The translations under genes were made by a program, and so were the position numbers. From Pseudomonas sp. BN411 (GTDB lineage: Bacteria > Pseudomonadota > Gammaproteobacteria > Pseudomonadales > Pseudomonadaceae): DNA of 64,000 nt. How positions within the stretch are numbered: position 1 is the stretch's first letter; each line of letters opens with the position of its first letter. The stretch is from positions 62,001 to 126,000 of the forward strand of contig NZ_SSOM01000067.1 of NCBI RefSeq assembly GCF_029871235.1, in the 5' to 3' direction. This document shows positions 1 to 9,800 of the stretch, piece by piece. The notes beneath the pieces are model-generated. The model searched no databases and was not told the origin of the DNA. It was given only the letters and a program-made list of their open reading frames with translations.

Positions 1-2
1 CG

Positions 3-380
3 CTGCTCGAACGCTCCCTGGAAAGCCTGGAAAGCGGTTCCCTGCTGCCGTATCGCGAGCTGCTGGAGCAGCACCCGCAGTGGCTGCGCGAACAACTGGC
101 GACGCACTCGCCAGACGATGTGCGGGAACTGCTCGAACTGCTGCCCGGCGCCGACGTTGTGATGCCGGCGGACGCAGGCGCTGCCGAGGCACTGAGTTCA
201 CGTGAGCTGGCGGTGCTGCAGTTGATCGCCCAGGGCTGTTCGAACCAGGAGATCAGCGATCGCCTGTTCATCTCCCTGCACACGGTGAAGAGTCACGCCC
301 GCCACATCAACAGCAAGCTGGGCGTAGAGCGCCGGACCCAGGCCGTAGCCCGGGCCAAGGCCCTCGGCCTACTTCGCTGA
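3..380 (+). CDS. LuxR-family transcriptional regulator, C-terminal part (cut by window start)
   Basis: The frame is open from the first bases of the window to a TGA at 378-380, so only the last ~125 residues are visible. From about nt 190 the product has a complete LuxR-type helix-turn-helix: SSRELAVLQLIAQGCSNQEI, then SLHTVKSHARHINSKLGV, ending AKALGLLR. The helical leucine-rich stretch before it resembles the linker of large MalT-like ATP-dependent regulators, but the sensor part lies outside the window, so the inducer is unknown. The last 12 bases overlap the stop of the converging gene at 369-1229. Confidence 0.88.
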   Translation: MLERSLESLESGSLLPYRELLEQHPQWLREQLATHSPDDVRELLELLPGADVVMPADAGAAEALSSRELAVLQLIAQGCSNQEISDRLFISLHTVKSHARHINSKLGVERRTQAVARAKALGLLR

Positions 381-1229
381 AGCGGCCGGCGGTACCGAGA
401 GGTCCAACGCCGGTTGGGCCGGCTTGGCTGGTACCGGCCTGGCCAGTTGGGCGTCCACATCCTGCTGGATGCCGACCAGCACCGGCAGCAGGTCGGCCAT
501 GTTGCCGCGCACTTCGCTGTACTGATGCTTGTCGGCCAGTTCACTCACCCGTGCCAGTAGCTGCCCGCGAATGTCGGCCGGCAGGTGCACGAACAGCTCC
601 GGCAACTGCTTGGCCAGTTCAGCGCTGTAGAGCACCAGGTCCTCGCGGTTGAACTGGCGCGTCAGGCCCAGGTAATCCAGCGCGCTGGAGGTCAGCATGG
701 CCGCCGCTGCCTTGGTTTCCTGCAGGCCTTGCAGGCGGATCTGGCTGCTCTGCTCCTTCTCGGAAAGCGTCATCCAGAACTCCACCGTGAGGGTGAAGAG
801 GATGGCCTGCTGGCGCAGCGAATAGGTCATCAGGCCCAGGGCTTCCGCCCCGTAGGGCTGCTGCGCGGCCTTGAAGTCGAAGTACAGGCGCATCAGCTCC
901 TTGAGCTGGAACAGCACGTCACGCGCCTCGTTCTGCCGCAGCTCCAGCGGTGCATAGATGTTCAGCTGTGGCTTGAAGTTGTCTTCGCTGACCATGCGCG
1001 TGTAGATCGGGCCGGTGAACTCGCCGCTGCGTCGGGGCAGGGCGTTGACCTGGGTGGTGTCGATTTTCTGCAGGGCCAGGAGCAACTGGTGATAGTCGGC
1101 GCTGACCCAGGGCCGCTGGATGTCCGGGATCTTCTGCCCCAGGTAGAACAGCTCGGCGGCCGGCGTGAACCGCGCGAAAACCAGCAAAAGGATGGCCAGC
1201 GGCAAGAGCAGGGGGCGTGATAGCGTCAT
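369..1229 (-). CDS. Hypothetical exported protein (286 aa)
   Basis: This protein of unknown function starts MTLSRPLLLPLAILLLVFAR, a typical signal peptide or N-terminal membrane anchor, followed by about 260 mostly helical soluble residues and a Pro/Ala-rich tail. I recognise no catalytic motif. I chose the ATG at 1227-1229 because it puts the signal peptide at the N-terminus; the frame stays open further upstream but codes no plausible leader there. It overlaps the end of the LuxR-type gene by 12 bases (convergent) and is divergent from the TetR gene at 1320. A periplasmic or inner-membrane location is inferred from the signal only. Confidence 0.75.
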   Translation of the reverse strand: MTLSRPLLLPLAILLLVFARFTPAAELFYLGQKIPDIQRPWVSADYHQLLLALQKIDTTQVNALPRRSGEFTGPIYTRMVSEDNFKPQLNIYAPLELRQNEARDVLFQLKELMRLYFDFKAAQQPYGAEALGLMTYSLRQQAILFTLTVEFWMTLSEKEQSSQIRLQGLQETKAAAAMLTSSALDYLGLTRQFNREDLVLYSAELAKQLPELFVHLPADIRGQLLARVSELADKHQYSEVRGNMADLLPVLVGIQQDVDAQLARPVPAKPAQPALDLSVPPAASAK

Positions 1230-1319
1230 CGGTCTGGACAATCCTGCGGGGGAGGGCCGGCCAAGAGTAGCGATGCCGTGCTGCGCCGTCACCCGCGCCT
1301 TGGTTGGGGATGCGGGCCG

Positions 1320-1982
1320 ATGGAAACGAGCGAGCAGGGTGCCGTACGCGCGGTGTTCGAGGACCTGGGGGGCTTCAACGCCGTGCGCCAGCAGGGAGAG
1401 GGTGAAGGACCGCTGGTGGGGCACCTGCTACGGGCCAATATCCAGCTCGCGGCCATCCCGGTGTTCGCCCGCAAGGGCATTGCCGAAACCACGGTGAACG
1501 ACCTGCTGGATGCGGCCAGGGTGTCGCGGCGCACCTTCTACAAATACTTCGCTAACAAGATGGACGTGCTGGAAAGCATCTATCGCACGGCCGTGGTCCT
1601 GCTGCTGGCGCGCTTTCGCGAGATGCAGGGCGATGCCGGCAGCGCCGAGGCCTGGCTACGGGGCATGGTGGCGCGCTTCTTCGACTACCACCTGGCCGTG
1701 GGGCCCATCATCCGCCTGATGCAGGAAGAAGCCCTGCGCGCTGATTCTCCCCTGGCCAGCCATCGCCAGCGTGCCCACGAGGAAATGGGCCGACTGCTCG
1801 CCGAGCGCCTGCACGGCGAGGGCGACGAACGCGATCCGCTGACCTACCGCGCACTGATCTGGGCGATGGAAGCGGCGTCCCTGGAACTGCTGGCCGGTGC
1901 GGCGTCGGCGGCACGGATCGAACACGCCAAGACCGTCCTTGGCGATCTGCTGATTTCGGCGCTTTGTCGACGCTCAACCTAG
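1320..1982 (+). CDS. TetR-family transcriptional regulator
   Basis: This is a 220-residue repressor-type protein. The N-terminal helix-turn-helix is clear (FARKGIAETTVNDLLDAARV, then SRRTFYKYFANKMDVLESIY), and the rest is the variable helical ligand-binding domain. The ATG at 1320 gives METSEQ and a first helix of usual length; an in-frame ATG at 1278 would add 14 unlikely residues. It lies divergent from the exported protein at 369-1229 and about 70 bp before the alpha/beta hydrolase at 2052, so either is a candidate target. The inducer is not predictable. Confidence 0.87.
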   Translation: METSEQGAVRAVFEDLGGFNAVRQQGEGEGPLVGHLLRANIQLAAIPVFARKGIAETTVNDLLDAARVSRRTFYKYFANKMDVLESIYRTAVVLLLARFREMQGDAGSAEAWLRGMVARFFDYHLAVGPIIRLMQEEALRADSPLASHRQRAHEEMGRLLAERLHGEGDERDPLTYRALIWAMEAASLELLAGAASAARIEHAKTVLGDLLISALCRRST

Positions 1983-2051
1983 GTTGGGCGCGGCAGGCCG
2001 GGCCCCGTGCTGTGATAGGCCCTCGATAACAACAACCACGAGGTGCCCCGC

Positions 2052-2993
2052 ATGTCCGCATCCAGCTTGCCGCTGTCGCCGCCGCTTGCCGCCGGTTTCG
2101 CCCGCCTGGGCTTCGGCTCCCTGCCGCTCGACCGCCTCAAGGCGCGCTACGCCAGCGCCGACAGCGGTTCGCGTTTCATCGAGCTGGATGGCTTCAACGT
2201 CCACTACCGCGACGAAGGCAGCCGCGACAAACCGGCTCTGGTGATGATCCACGGCGTCGTGGCCTCCCTGCACACCTGGGACGACTGGGTCGAGGCCTTC
2301 GCCCCGCACTACCGGATCATCCGTTTCGACGTGCCGGGTTTCGGCCTCACCGGGCCGAAGCGCAGTGGCGACTACTCGGCCGAACGCATGATCGGCATTC
2401 TCGGCCTGCTGATGGACTACCTGGGCGTGGCCAAGGCGTCCATCGCCGGCAACTCCCTGGGCGGCTTCATTGCCTGGAACTTCGCCCTGGCACAGCCGCA
2501 ACGGGTGGACAAGCTGGTGCTGATCGACCCGGCCGGCTACCAGATGCGCAAGGTGCCCTGGATGATCGCCGCCGCCGCGCTGCCCGGTGCGACCCTGGCC
2601 ATGCCGATGTGGATGCCGCGTGCCCTGATCGCCCAGGGCATCAAGGAGGTCTATGGCGAGCCCGGCCGCATCAAGCCAGGCGTCGTGGACCGCTACTACG
2701 ACATCACCCGCCGGCCGGGAAATCGACGGGCGATGATGGATATTTTCCGCGTGCTGCTGAAGGTCAACCAGGAAGAACTGGGGGAAAGCGGCCAGCGCGT
2801 GGCGCAGATCAAGGCGCCGACCCTGTTGATGTGGGGTGAGAAAGACCGCTGGATTTCGCCGAAGCACGTGCCGCTGTGGCAGCGCGACCTGCCGGGGATC
2901 CAGGTGAAGACCTATCCGGGCGTGGGGCATGTCCCCATGGAAGAGATTCCGCAGCAGAGCGCGGCGGATGCGATGCGGTTCTTGTTGGGGTGA
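2052..2993 (+). CDS. Alpha/beta-fold hydrolase
   Basis: This 313-residue serine hydrolase of the alpha/beta fold has VMIHGVVASLHTW as the oxyanion-hole HG region. GNSLGG holds the nucleophile serine. WGEKDRW in the C-terminal third gives the acid, and GVGHVPMEE gives the catalytic histidine. A GAGGTG ribosome-binding site 7 bases upstream supports the ATG at 2052 over the in-frame GTG at 2043. The substrate cannot be told. It corresponds in position to the hydrolase gene next to the oruR region of P. aeruginosa (from memory). Family assignment is secure; function is general. Confidence 0.9.
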   Translation: MSASSLPLSPPLAAGFARLGFGSLPLDRLKARYASADSGSRFIELDGFNVHYRDEGSRDKPALVMIHGVVASLHTWDDWVEAFAPHYRIIRFDVPGFGLTGPKRSGDYSAERMIGILGLLMDYLGVAKASIAGNSLGGFIAWNFALAQPQRVDKLVLIDPAGYQMRKVPWMIAAAALPGATLAMPMWMPRALIAQGIKEVYGEPGRIKPGVVDRYYDITRRPGNRRAMMDIFRVLLKVNQEELGESGQRVAQIKAPTLLMWGEKDRWISPKHVPLWQRDLPGIQVKTYPGVGHVPMEEIPQQSAADAMRFLLG

Positions 2994-3012
2994 GATTGGC
3001 GCGGCGGTTGCC

Positions 3013-3115
3013 TCCCTCACCCCCGGCCCCTCTCCCGGAGGGCGAGGGGTGACTCAGGGCCTACCTCTTGCACGGACGGCCCCCTCTCCCTTTGGGAGAG
3101 GGTTGGGGTGAGGGA
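3013..3115. repeat. REP-type inverted repeat, family C
   Basis: Two inverted CTCACCCC..CCTCTCCC / GGGAGAGGG..GGGGTGAGG arms face each other, with a shorter hairpin CCCTCTCCCTTTGGGAGAGGG nested at 3081-3101. The same family recurs near 21.0, 47.8 and 55.1-55.2 kb. It lies between two converging genes. Confidence 0.75.
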
Positions 3116-3137
3116 AGAAGGGGGCCGCGCCGAGCTT

Positions 3138-3165
3138 AAAAAAACGGCTCCGAAGGGCCGTTTTT
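3138..3165. terminator. Rho-independent terminator, usable on both strands
   Basis: A CGGCTC-CGAA-GGGCCG stem is flanked by an A-run on the left and a T-run on the right, so it can end transcription from the hydrolase at 2052-2993 and from the converging gene at 3177-4013. Confidence 0.8.
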
Positions 3166-3176
3166 CGTGTCCGGGC

Positions 3177-4013
3177 TCAAGCCGCACTCGCCTGCGCCAC
3201 ATCGAACTCTTCCCGCGTCTTGTACAGCAGGTCCAGATTGTCGTGCTGCCAGGGGTGGAAACCCTTCTTGAAGAAGTCCAGGTAGGTGCGCACCAGCGGG
3301 CGGAAGATGCCGTTGCGGCCCCACATCCAGTTCAGGCCGTCGCGCCAGACGCGCCAGTTCCACAGCAGGCCGTCGCGCTTGAGCATGTGGGCCAGGCCGC
3401 GGGTGGTGTCGAGGACGAAGAAGAAGGTGCCCATCATCATCGCCCGGCGCAGCATGCGGTGGCTGCCGCAGACCTGGTTGTAGACGTCGAAGGCCACCGC
3501 CTTGTGTTCGGTTTCCTCCAGAGCGTGCCAGCGCCACAGGCGCGCCATCACCGGGTGGGCGCCGGCCATGTATTCGGGGTTCTTCAGCAGGCCGTCGGCC
3601 ATGATCGCGGTGATGTGTTCCAGGGCCGCAGTGGCAGCAAGCTGGCGGCGGGCGGAGAACTTTTTCTGGGTAAAACGGATGCGCGTCTGGGCACGGCGTT
3701 CGATGGCGCCGATGTCGTAGCCGAGGTCGCGCAGGCGGTTGCTGTACTCCAGGTGTTCGCGGCTGTGGTGGCCTTCCTGGCCGATGAATCCGCGGATCTG
3801 TTCCTTCAGGACCGGGTCCTCGATCTGGTCGCGGAACTGGCGCACCGAGTCGATGAAGAAACGCTCGCCGTCAGGGAAAAGCACCGACATCGCGTCGAAC
3901 AGGTGGCTCTTGAAGGCGTCACCGCTGTGCCAGTGGCGGGGCAGCGGATCGGGAAACTCGAAATCCATGTGGCGCGGACGGATAACCAATCCTTCGGGTG
4001 TGGTACTGGCCAT
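3177..4013 (-). CDS. Metal-dependent hydrolase family protein (COG3687/PF10118-like)
   Basis: The 278-residue protein resembles a family of predicted metal-dependent hydrolases with a ferritin-like helical core. Visible metal-ligand candidates are GFIGQEGHHSREHLEY (about residues 85-100) and HALEETEHKAVAFDVY further on, the E..H pattern of di-metal helical bundles. The ATG at 4013 is preceded by AAGGAG; an in-frame ATG at 4049 lacks a good site. It is divergent from the AraC-type gene starting at 4136, so the 122-bp gap must hold both promoters, and the regulator may control it. Substrate and metal are not known from the sequence. Confidence 0.82.
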   Translation of the reverse strand: MASTTPEGLVIRPRHMDFEFPDPLPRHWHSGDAFKSHLFDAMSVLFPDGERFFIDSVRQFRDQIEDPVLKEQIRGFIGQEGHHSREHLEYSNRLRDLGYDIGAIERRAQTRIRFTQKKFSARRQLAATAALEHITAIMADGLLKNPEYMAGAHPVMARLWRWHALEETEHKAVAFDVYNQVCGSHRMLRRAMMMGTFFFVLDTTRGLAHMLKRDGLLWNWRVWRDGLNWMWGRNGIFRPLVRTYLDFFKKGFHPWQHDNLDLLYKTREEFDVAQASAA

Positions 4014-4135
4014 GGGGGCTCCTTGAGGCTGTATGGACCATGGTCCCAATATCCGCTTGCCGGGTTTTGTCGGACAAGGTTATCTTCTGCCAACCTTCGG
4101 GTCATATCCGGCCACAACCAGAACAAGACGCCAAT

Positions 4136-5155
4136 ATGAAGCAACCGCTGACCTTCTCCGCCGAACTGGTGCCCGTCGCCTACGCCGAAGCCCTGCTGGT
4201 GCTGGCCGAGGAACTGGGCGTGGCGCGCGAGGCGCTGTTCACGGGCGCCAGGGTGCGGCCGGAGATCCTCGGCAATCCCAATGGCCGGCTGTCCTTCCTC
4301 GATTTCAACCAGCTCGCCGTCGCTGCCTTGCAGCTGTGCCGCGAGCCGGCCCTGGGCCTGGTGCTGGGCCAGCGCCTGAACGTGTCCACCCACGGCATTC
4401 TTGGTTACGCGGTGCTCTCCAGCGCCAACCTCGGCCGCGCGCTGCATTTCGCCCTGAAGTACTACCGGGTGCTGGGCCTGGCCTATGAGCTGGAACTGGC
4501 GGAGCAGGGTGACTGCCTGCAACTGCGCGCAACCGAATCCTTCCCCATGGGGCCTCTGGGGCGCTTCGCCGGTGAGGGATTGCTGGCCAGTTTCTTCAGC
4601 ATCGCCCGCTTCCTGGTGGGTGAAGAACTGCGCGGCCAGCAGGTGGGCTTCGCCCATTCGGCTCCCGCGTATGCCGCACGTTATGCGGAGGTGTTCGGCG
4701 TACCGGCGCAGTTCGGGCAGTCGTGCCACTGGCTGAGTCTGCCCAAGGCTTATCTGGAGCGCCCGATGGCCCTGGCCAACCCGGCCACGGTGCAGATGTG
4801 CGAGCAACAGTGCGAGGCGCTGCTGGCCACGCTGGACGTGCAGGATGCCCTGCTGACCCGCGTGCGCCGCCTGCTCCTTGCACGCCCTGGCGACTTCCCC
4901 GACCTCGACGGCGCCGCCCGCGCCCTGCACACCAGCGGCCGCAGCCTGCGCCGACACCTGGCGGCCATGGGGACGAGTTATCAACAGGTGCTGGACGAAG
5001 TGCGCAAGGGCCTGGCCCTGCAATACCTCAGCACGACCCAGCTGCCATTGTTCGAGATCGCCAACCTGCTGGGCTTCAACGACCCCTCCAACTTCCGCCG
5101 GGCTTTCAAGAAATGGACGGGCAGGCTGCCGGGCGATTATCGTTCCGGGCCGTGA
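4136..5155 (+). CDS. oruR: AraC-family regulator, probable OruR (ornithine utilization regulator)
   Basis: This 339-residue regulator has a long N-terminal arabinose-binding-like domain of the PF12625 type (about residues 20-210) and a C-terminal AraC helix-turn-helix pair. Its first recognition segment is DLDGAARALHTSGRSLRRHL and its second LPLFEIANLLGFNDPSNFRR, ending in FKKWTG. Length and position (between the metal-dependent hydrolase and an MBL hydrolase followed by an OmpA lipoprotein) match oruR of P. aeruginosa as I remember it. The symbol rests on that synteny; the family is certain. It is divergent from the gene at 3177-4013. Confidence 0.82.
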   Translation: MKQPLTFSAELVPVAYAEALLVLAEELGVAREALFTGARVRPEILGNPNGRLSFLDFNQLAVAALQLCREPALGLVLGQRLNVSTHGILGYAVLSSANLGRALHFALKYYRVLGLAYELELAEQGDCLQLRATESFPMGPLGRFAGEGLLASFFSIARFLVGEELRGQQVGFAHSAPAYAARYAEVFGVPAQFGQSCHWLSLPKAYLERPMALANPATVQMCEQQCEALLATLDVQDALLTRVRRLLLARPGDFPDLDGAARALHTSGRSLRRHLAAMGTSYQQVLDEVRKGLALQYLSTTQLPLFEIANLLGFNDPSNFRRAFKKWTGRLPGDYRSGP

Positions 5156-5204
5156 AGCCATTCCCCGTGCGCCGCAGAGCGCACCGCCGTACCGGAGCTG
5201 CCCA

Positions 5205-5846
5205 ATGACCCAGTCCACCGCCCTGATCCGCGAAACCTTCCCCGTCGGCCCGTTGCAGTGCAACTGCACCCTGATCGGCGATCCGGTCAGCAAGAAGGCC
5301 ATCGTCGTCGATCCGGGCGGCAACCATGAGTTGATCCTGGCGCGGCTGGAGGCACATGGGTTGAAGCTGGTCAGCATCATCCACACCCATGCCCATCTGG
5401 ATCACTTCCTCGCTTCCGGCGAGTTGAAGAAGGCCACTGGCGCAACGCTGCACCTGCACAAGGAAGACCAGTTCCTCTGGGACGGCCTGGAAATGCAGTG
5501 CCGCATGTTCGGTGTGCCCTACAAGCCGGTGCCGGCTCCCGACCAGTGGCTGGCCGACGACGAGGAGCTGGCCTGCGGTTGCGGCGTCGCCCTGCACACC
5601 CCGGGGCACACGCCGGGTTCCATGAGCTTCTGGTTCCCTGAGGCCAAGTTGCTGATCGCCGGTGACACCCTGTTCCGCCGCGGCATTGGCCGTACCGACC
5701 TCTGGGGCGGCGACTACAACACCATCGAGCGATCCATCAAGCAACGCCTGTACAGCCTGGACGAGGAGGCCACCGTGGTCACCGGCCACGGCCCGGACAC
5801 CCGCCTGGGCGACGAGATGCGGGAAAATCCGTTCGTGCGGGCCTGA
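5205..5846 (+). CDS. MBL-fold metallo-hydrolase, glyoxalase II-like
   Basis: This 213-residue cytosolic metallo-beta-lactamase-fold protein carries the two-metal motif HTHAHLDH (about residues 60-67), HTPGHTPGS for the next histidine, and AGDTLFRRGIGRTDLWGGD with the bridging Asp, ending with the GHGPDT histidine. This is the YcbL/GloB-like arrangement, so thioester hydrolysis of S-lactoylglutathione type is possible, but it lacks the C-terminal substrate domain of true GloB. The ATG at 5205 follows a CGGAG site. It lies 49 bp after oruR on the same strand and may be co-transcribed. Confidence 0.9.
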   Translation: MTQSTALIRETFPVGPLQCNCTLIGDPVSKKAIVVDPGGNHELILARLEAHGLKLVSIIHTHAHLDHFLASGELKKATGATLHLHKEDQFLWDGLEMQCRMFGVPYKPVPAPDQWLADDEELACGCGVALHTPGHTPGSMSFWFPEAKLLIAGDTLFRRGIGRTDLWGGDYNTIERSIKQRLYSLDEEATVVTGHGPDTRLGDEMRENPFVRA

Positions 5847-5926
5847 AACACGGAATTTTTACGCGTTCTCATGTCTAATTGCCCGCAGCCACACCGGCTA
5901 AAAGATTTCTCAGGAGTAAATCGTCC

Positions 5927-6628
5927 ATGTTCACCGCGCGTCGTCTGATCATCGCCGCTACCGCTTTCGCCATGCTGTCGGGTTGTGCTCAGAACCCCTA
6001 CAACCAACAGGGTGAAGTCCAGGCTCCCGCCGAAGGCGGCATGAGCAAAACCGCCAAGTACGGTGCTCTGGGCGCCCTGGCGGGTGCCGTAGCGGGCGCT
6101 GCGATCAACCATGACAACCGTGGCAAGGGTGCGCTGATCGGCGCTGCCGTGGCGGGTGCCGCCAGCGCGGGTTATGGCTACTACGTCGACAAGCAGGAAG
6201 CCGAACTGCGCCGCAGCATGGAAGGCACCGGCGTGCAGGTGCAGCGCCAGGGCGACAACATCAACCTGATCATGCCCGGCAACATCACTTTCGCTACTGA
6301 TTCGGCGAACATCGCCAGCAACTTCTACGCGCCGCTGAACAATCTGGCTACGTCGTTCAAGCAGTACGACCAGAACAACATCGAAGTGATTGGTCACACC
6401 GACAGCACCGGCAGCCACCAATACAACATGAACCTGTCGCAGCAGCGCGCCCAGAGCGTGGCCAACTACCTGATGGCCCAGGGCGTCAATGGTGCCCGCG
6501 TGACCTCCCGTGGCTTCGGCCCGGACCAGCCGGTCGCCACCAACGCCAACGAGGCGGGCCGTTCGCAGAACCGCCGCGTGGAAATCAAGCTGACCCCCAT
6601 CCCGGGCGCCCAGGTTTCGCAGCAGTAA
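5927..6628 (+). CDS. OmpA-family outer-membrane lipoprotein
   Basis: This 233-residue lipoprotein has a signal peptide ending in the lipobox LSGC (Cys about residue 19) and then a glycine-zipper stretch (ALGALAGAVAGAAINHD, AVAGAASAGYGYYVD). It ends in an OmpA C-terminal peptidoglycan-binding domain (VIGHTDSTGSHQYN, LSQQRAQSVANYL, and NRRVEIKL near the end). It should anchor the outer membrane to peptidoglycan. The ATG at 5927 is set by the signal peptide and a CAGGAG site. It corresponds in position and type to PA0833 of P. aeruginosa (from memory). A terminator follows at once, so it is probably a single-gene unit. Confidence 0.93.
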   Translation: MFTARRLIIAATAFAMLSGCAQNPYNQQGEVQAPAEGGMSKTAKYGALGALAGAVAGAAINHDNRGKGALIGAAVAGAASAGYGYYVDKQEAELRRSMEGTGVQVQRQGDNINLIMPGNITFATDSANIASNFYAPLNNLATSFKQYDQNNIEVIGHTDSTGSHQYNMNLSQQRAQSVANYLMAQGVNGARVTSRGFGPDQPVATNANEAGRSQNRRVEIKLTPIPGAQVSQQ

Positions 6629-6642
6629 TCCCCGCTCTACCC

Positions 6643-6670
6643 GAAAAGGCCCGCAGCAGCGGGCCTTTTC
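6643..6670 (+). terminator. Rho-independent terminator after the OmpA lipoprotein gene
   Basis: The stem GAAAAGGCCCGC-AGCA-GCGGGCCTTTTC is perfect, with a 12-bp stem and T-run, 14 bases after the stop codon. Confidence 0.9.
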
Positions 6671-6821
6671 GTTTCTGCCGCTCGTCGCTCGACTACTGGC
6701 TCAACGCCAGTTGCCACTTTCCTGTCTAGACTGCGTTGCAGGGCTCCGCTGAGCCCAGCCTGAACCGCCCGTGCGCATTCCCTGCGATGCGGCGGCGGCC
6801 ATGGAAAGGACAGGAGACTGC

Positions 6822-9800
6822 ATGGACGAACGTCAAATCCCCCGATTCCGCATGTACCTGCTGCCATTGCTGGTGACGCTCACCCTGATGCTCCTTTCCG
6901 GGGGGCTGGTGCTCTGGCAATGGCTGGCTCTTGAGGCGCGTAACCGCACCGAATACGAGCAGCGTTTCCAGGTCGAGGCGGAGGAAATCGCCCAGCGCAT
7001 CGGTATCCGGATGCGTGCCTACGAGATGGTTCTGCGCGGCATGGCTGGCCTGATGGTCGGCAGTACCTCCGTGTCGGCCGAGGAGTGGGCGCGGGCCACC
7101 GACCAGTTGCAATTGCAGGAGCGCTACCCGGGCATCCAGGCGCTGGCCTGGGCACGCTACCTCAAGCACGAGGAACTCAACGAGTTCGTCGGCGAGATCT
7201 GGGAGCAGGGCCGGCGGGAATTCCGTGTGTTTCCCACGGACCCGCGGGAGGAGTACCTGGTGGTGCAGTACACCAGCCCCATGGACTGGCGAAATCGCCG
7301 CACCCTGGGGTTCGACATGCTGACCGAATCGGTGCGTCGGGACGCCATCGAGCGCGCCTGGGAGAGTGGTGAGCCCAGCCTCACCGGGCCGGTCAAGCTT
7401 CGGCAGGAAACCGACCAGCAGGCGCAGACCGGGCTGCTGCTCTACATGCCGGTGTACCGCCCGGACGCGCCCAGCAGCACGGAGGAAGAGCGGCGAGCGG
7501 CGCTGGTCGGCATGGTCTGCGGCGCATTTCGCCTGAACGATCTGATGGACGGCATCCTGGGTACCCAGGGCAACCTCTATCGCATCGACCTCAAGGATCA
7601 GGGCAGTCCCGAAGCGCCCATGCTCGATCACCAGGACGGAGCCGGCCAGCCACGCTTCCACCGGATCGAGGAGCTGAAACTGTTCGGCCGCACCTGGGTG
7701 CTGGGCGTGGGCAGCACGGCCCAATACGAGGCGATGCTCGGCAACAATCGAATCGCCTTCAGCCTGTGGACCGGCCTGGCCGCCGCGATGCTGCTGTCGC
7801 TGCTGGTGGGCGGCTACCTCTACCAGCGCGAGCGTCAGTTGCTGCTCACCCTGTCTTCCGCCACTGAGGTGGCCGAGCGCGAAGAGCGTTTCCGACTGCT
7901 GCTGCGGCACCTGCCGGTGGCGACCCTGACCTGCCTGGAGGATGGCCGCATCGAGATGGCCAACGCCCGCGCCGGGGACCTCTTCGGTAACGCGACGGAA
8001 AACCTCGTTGGGCAGAACCTGCGCCGGTTCCTGCCGGGCCTGCTGGACTTGCCGCAACAGCTGCCCAAGCAGGCACCCAGCGACCTGGTGGAGACGGAGC
8101 TCCTGCAGGATGACGGCGAGCGCATCGCCGTGGCCTTCAGCCTGAGCACCATCAATCACGGCCATGACCAGCGCTACCTGTTGAATCTGGTGGATCTGCA
8201 GGCACGCAAGAGCGCCGAGGAGCGTTTCCGCCTGGTGGTCGAGGCCTCGCCCAATGCCATCGTCCTGGTGGACAGCCGTGGACGGATCGCCATGGTCAAC
8301 CGCCAGACCGAGCAGCTCTTCGGCTACAGCCGCGCGGAGATGCTCGACTCTCCTGTGGAAATGCTCCTGCCCGAGTCCCTGCGCGAGGCCCATGTGGCCA
8401 TGCGCGAAAGCTTCCAGAAAAAACCCGAACAACGGCGTATGGGGAGCAATCGCGAGCTGTTCGGTCAGCACCGCGACGGTCGCCTGGTCCCGCTGGAGGT
8501 TGGGCTGTCGCCGATCCGTGCCGGCCGCGAACTGATGGTCCAGGCGGTGATCATCGATATCAGCGAGCGCAAGGCTGCCGAACAGCGGCTGCGTGACCAG
8601 GCCGAGCAATTGATGCTGGCCAACCGTTACAAGTCCGAGTTCCTCGCCAACATGTCCCACGAGCTGCGCACGCCGCTGAACAGCATCCTGATCCTCAGCG
8701 ACCAGTTGCGGCAGAACATGGTCGGCAACCTCACCGAGAAGCAGACCCGCCACGCCGACATCGTCCACCGTGCCGGCAGCGACCTGCTGCAGCTGATCAA
8801 CGATGTGCTCGACCTGGCCAAGGTCGAGGCGGGGCGCATGCAGCTCAAGCTCGAACCGCTCAATGTGCAGGACATGCTCGCCGAACTGGACGGCAGCCTG
8901 CGTCCCATGGCCGAGATCAAGGGTTTGCGTCTGAACACCCATGTCCAGGCCGGGGTGCCACGGGTTATCCACAGTGACCGGGTGCGCCTGCACCAGATCT
9001 TGCGCAACCTGTTGTCCAATGCCCTCAAGTTCACCGAGCAGGGCGAGGTGGACCTGTCGGTGGAGCTGGACCCGTCAGCGGCGATCGATGAGCGCGAAGT
9101 GCTCTGCTTCGTCGTCCGGGATACCGGCATCGGCATTCCCGAGGACCAGCACGAACGCATATTCCAGGCCTTCCAGCAGATCGACGGCTCCACCAGCCGG
9201 CGCTTCGGTGGTACCGGCCTGGGATTGGCCATCACTCGCCAACTGGTGCTCGCCCTGGACGGCGACATCACCCTGGAAAGCGTTCCGGGGCGGGGCTCGC
9301 GCTTTATCGTGCGATTGCCGGTGGCGGTGGCCGCCAACCAGCCGAAAGACGACGAGGAACCCGCGCAACCGGTGCGCAGCGGCCAGGGCGCAGCGGTGCT
9401 GATCGTCGAAGACGACGTCAACTTCGCTTCGGTGATCGCCGAAGAAGCGCAGACCCACGGCTTCTCCAGCGTCCACTGCCGCAGCGGCAAGCAGGCCATC
9501 AACCTGCTGCAGAACGAGCGGTTCGCGGCGGTGATCCTCGACATCCTGCTGCCGGACATCAGCGGCTGGCAGATCTACCGACGCCTGCGTGGCCACGCGA
9601 ACCACCGCACCACCCCGGTGAACATCATCTCCTGCGTGCCCCAGCCCCAGGACTGGAATGAGGACGCCACCCGCTACCTGGTCAAACCCATTGCCCGTGA
9701 GGACCTGGAGCAGGTGTTCCAGGACCTGGAAGGCGGTCGCCCGCCGGAGGAACGCAAGCTGCTGCTGGTAGAAGACGTTGAAGTAGAGCGCGAGCACTAT

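Noticed and set aside
6726..8993. A 755-codon open frame on the minus strand
   Set aside because: It lies antisense to the hybrid kinase, whose domains are unmistakable; its own translation has no recognisable motif. Long antisense frames are normal in DNA of this GC content.
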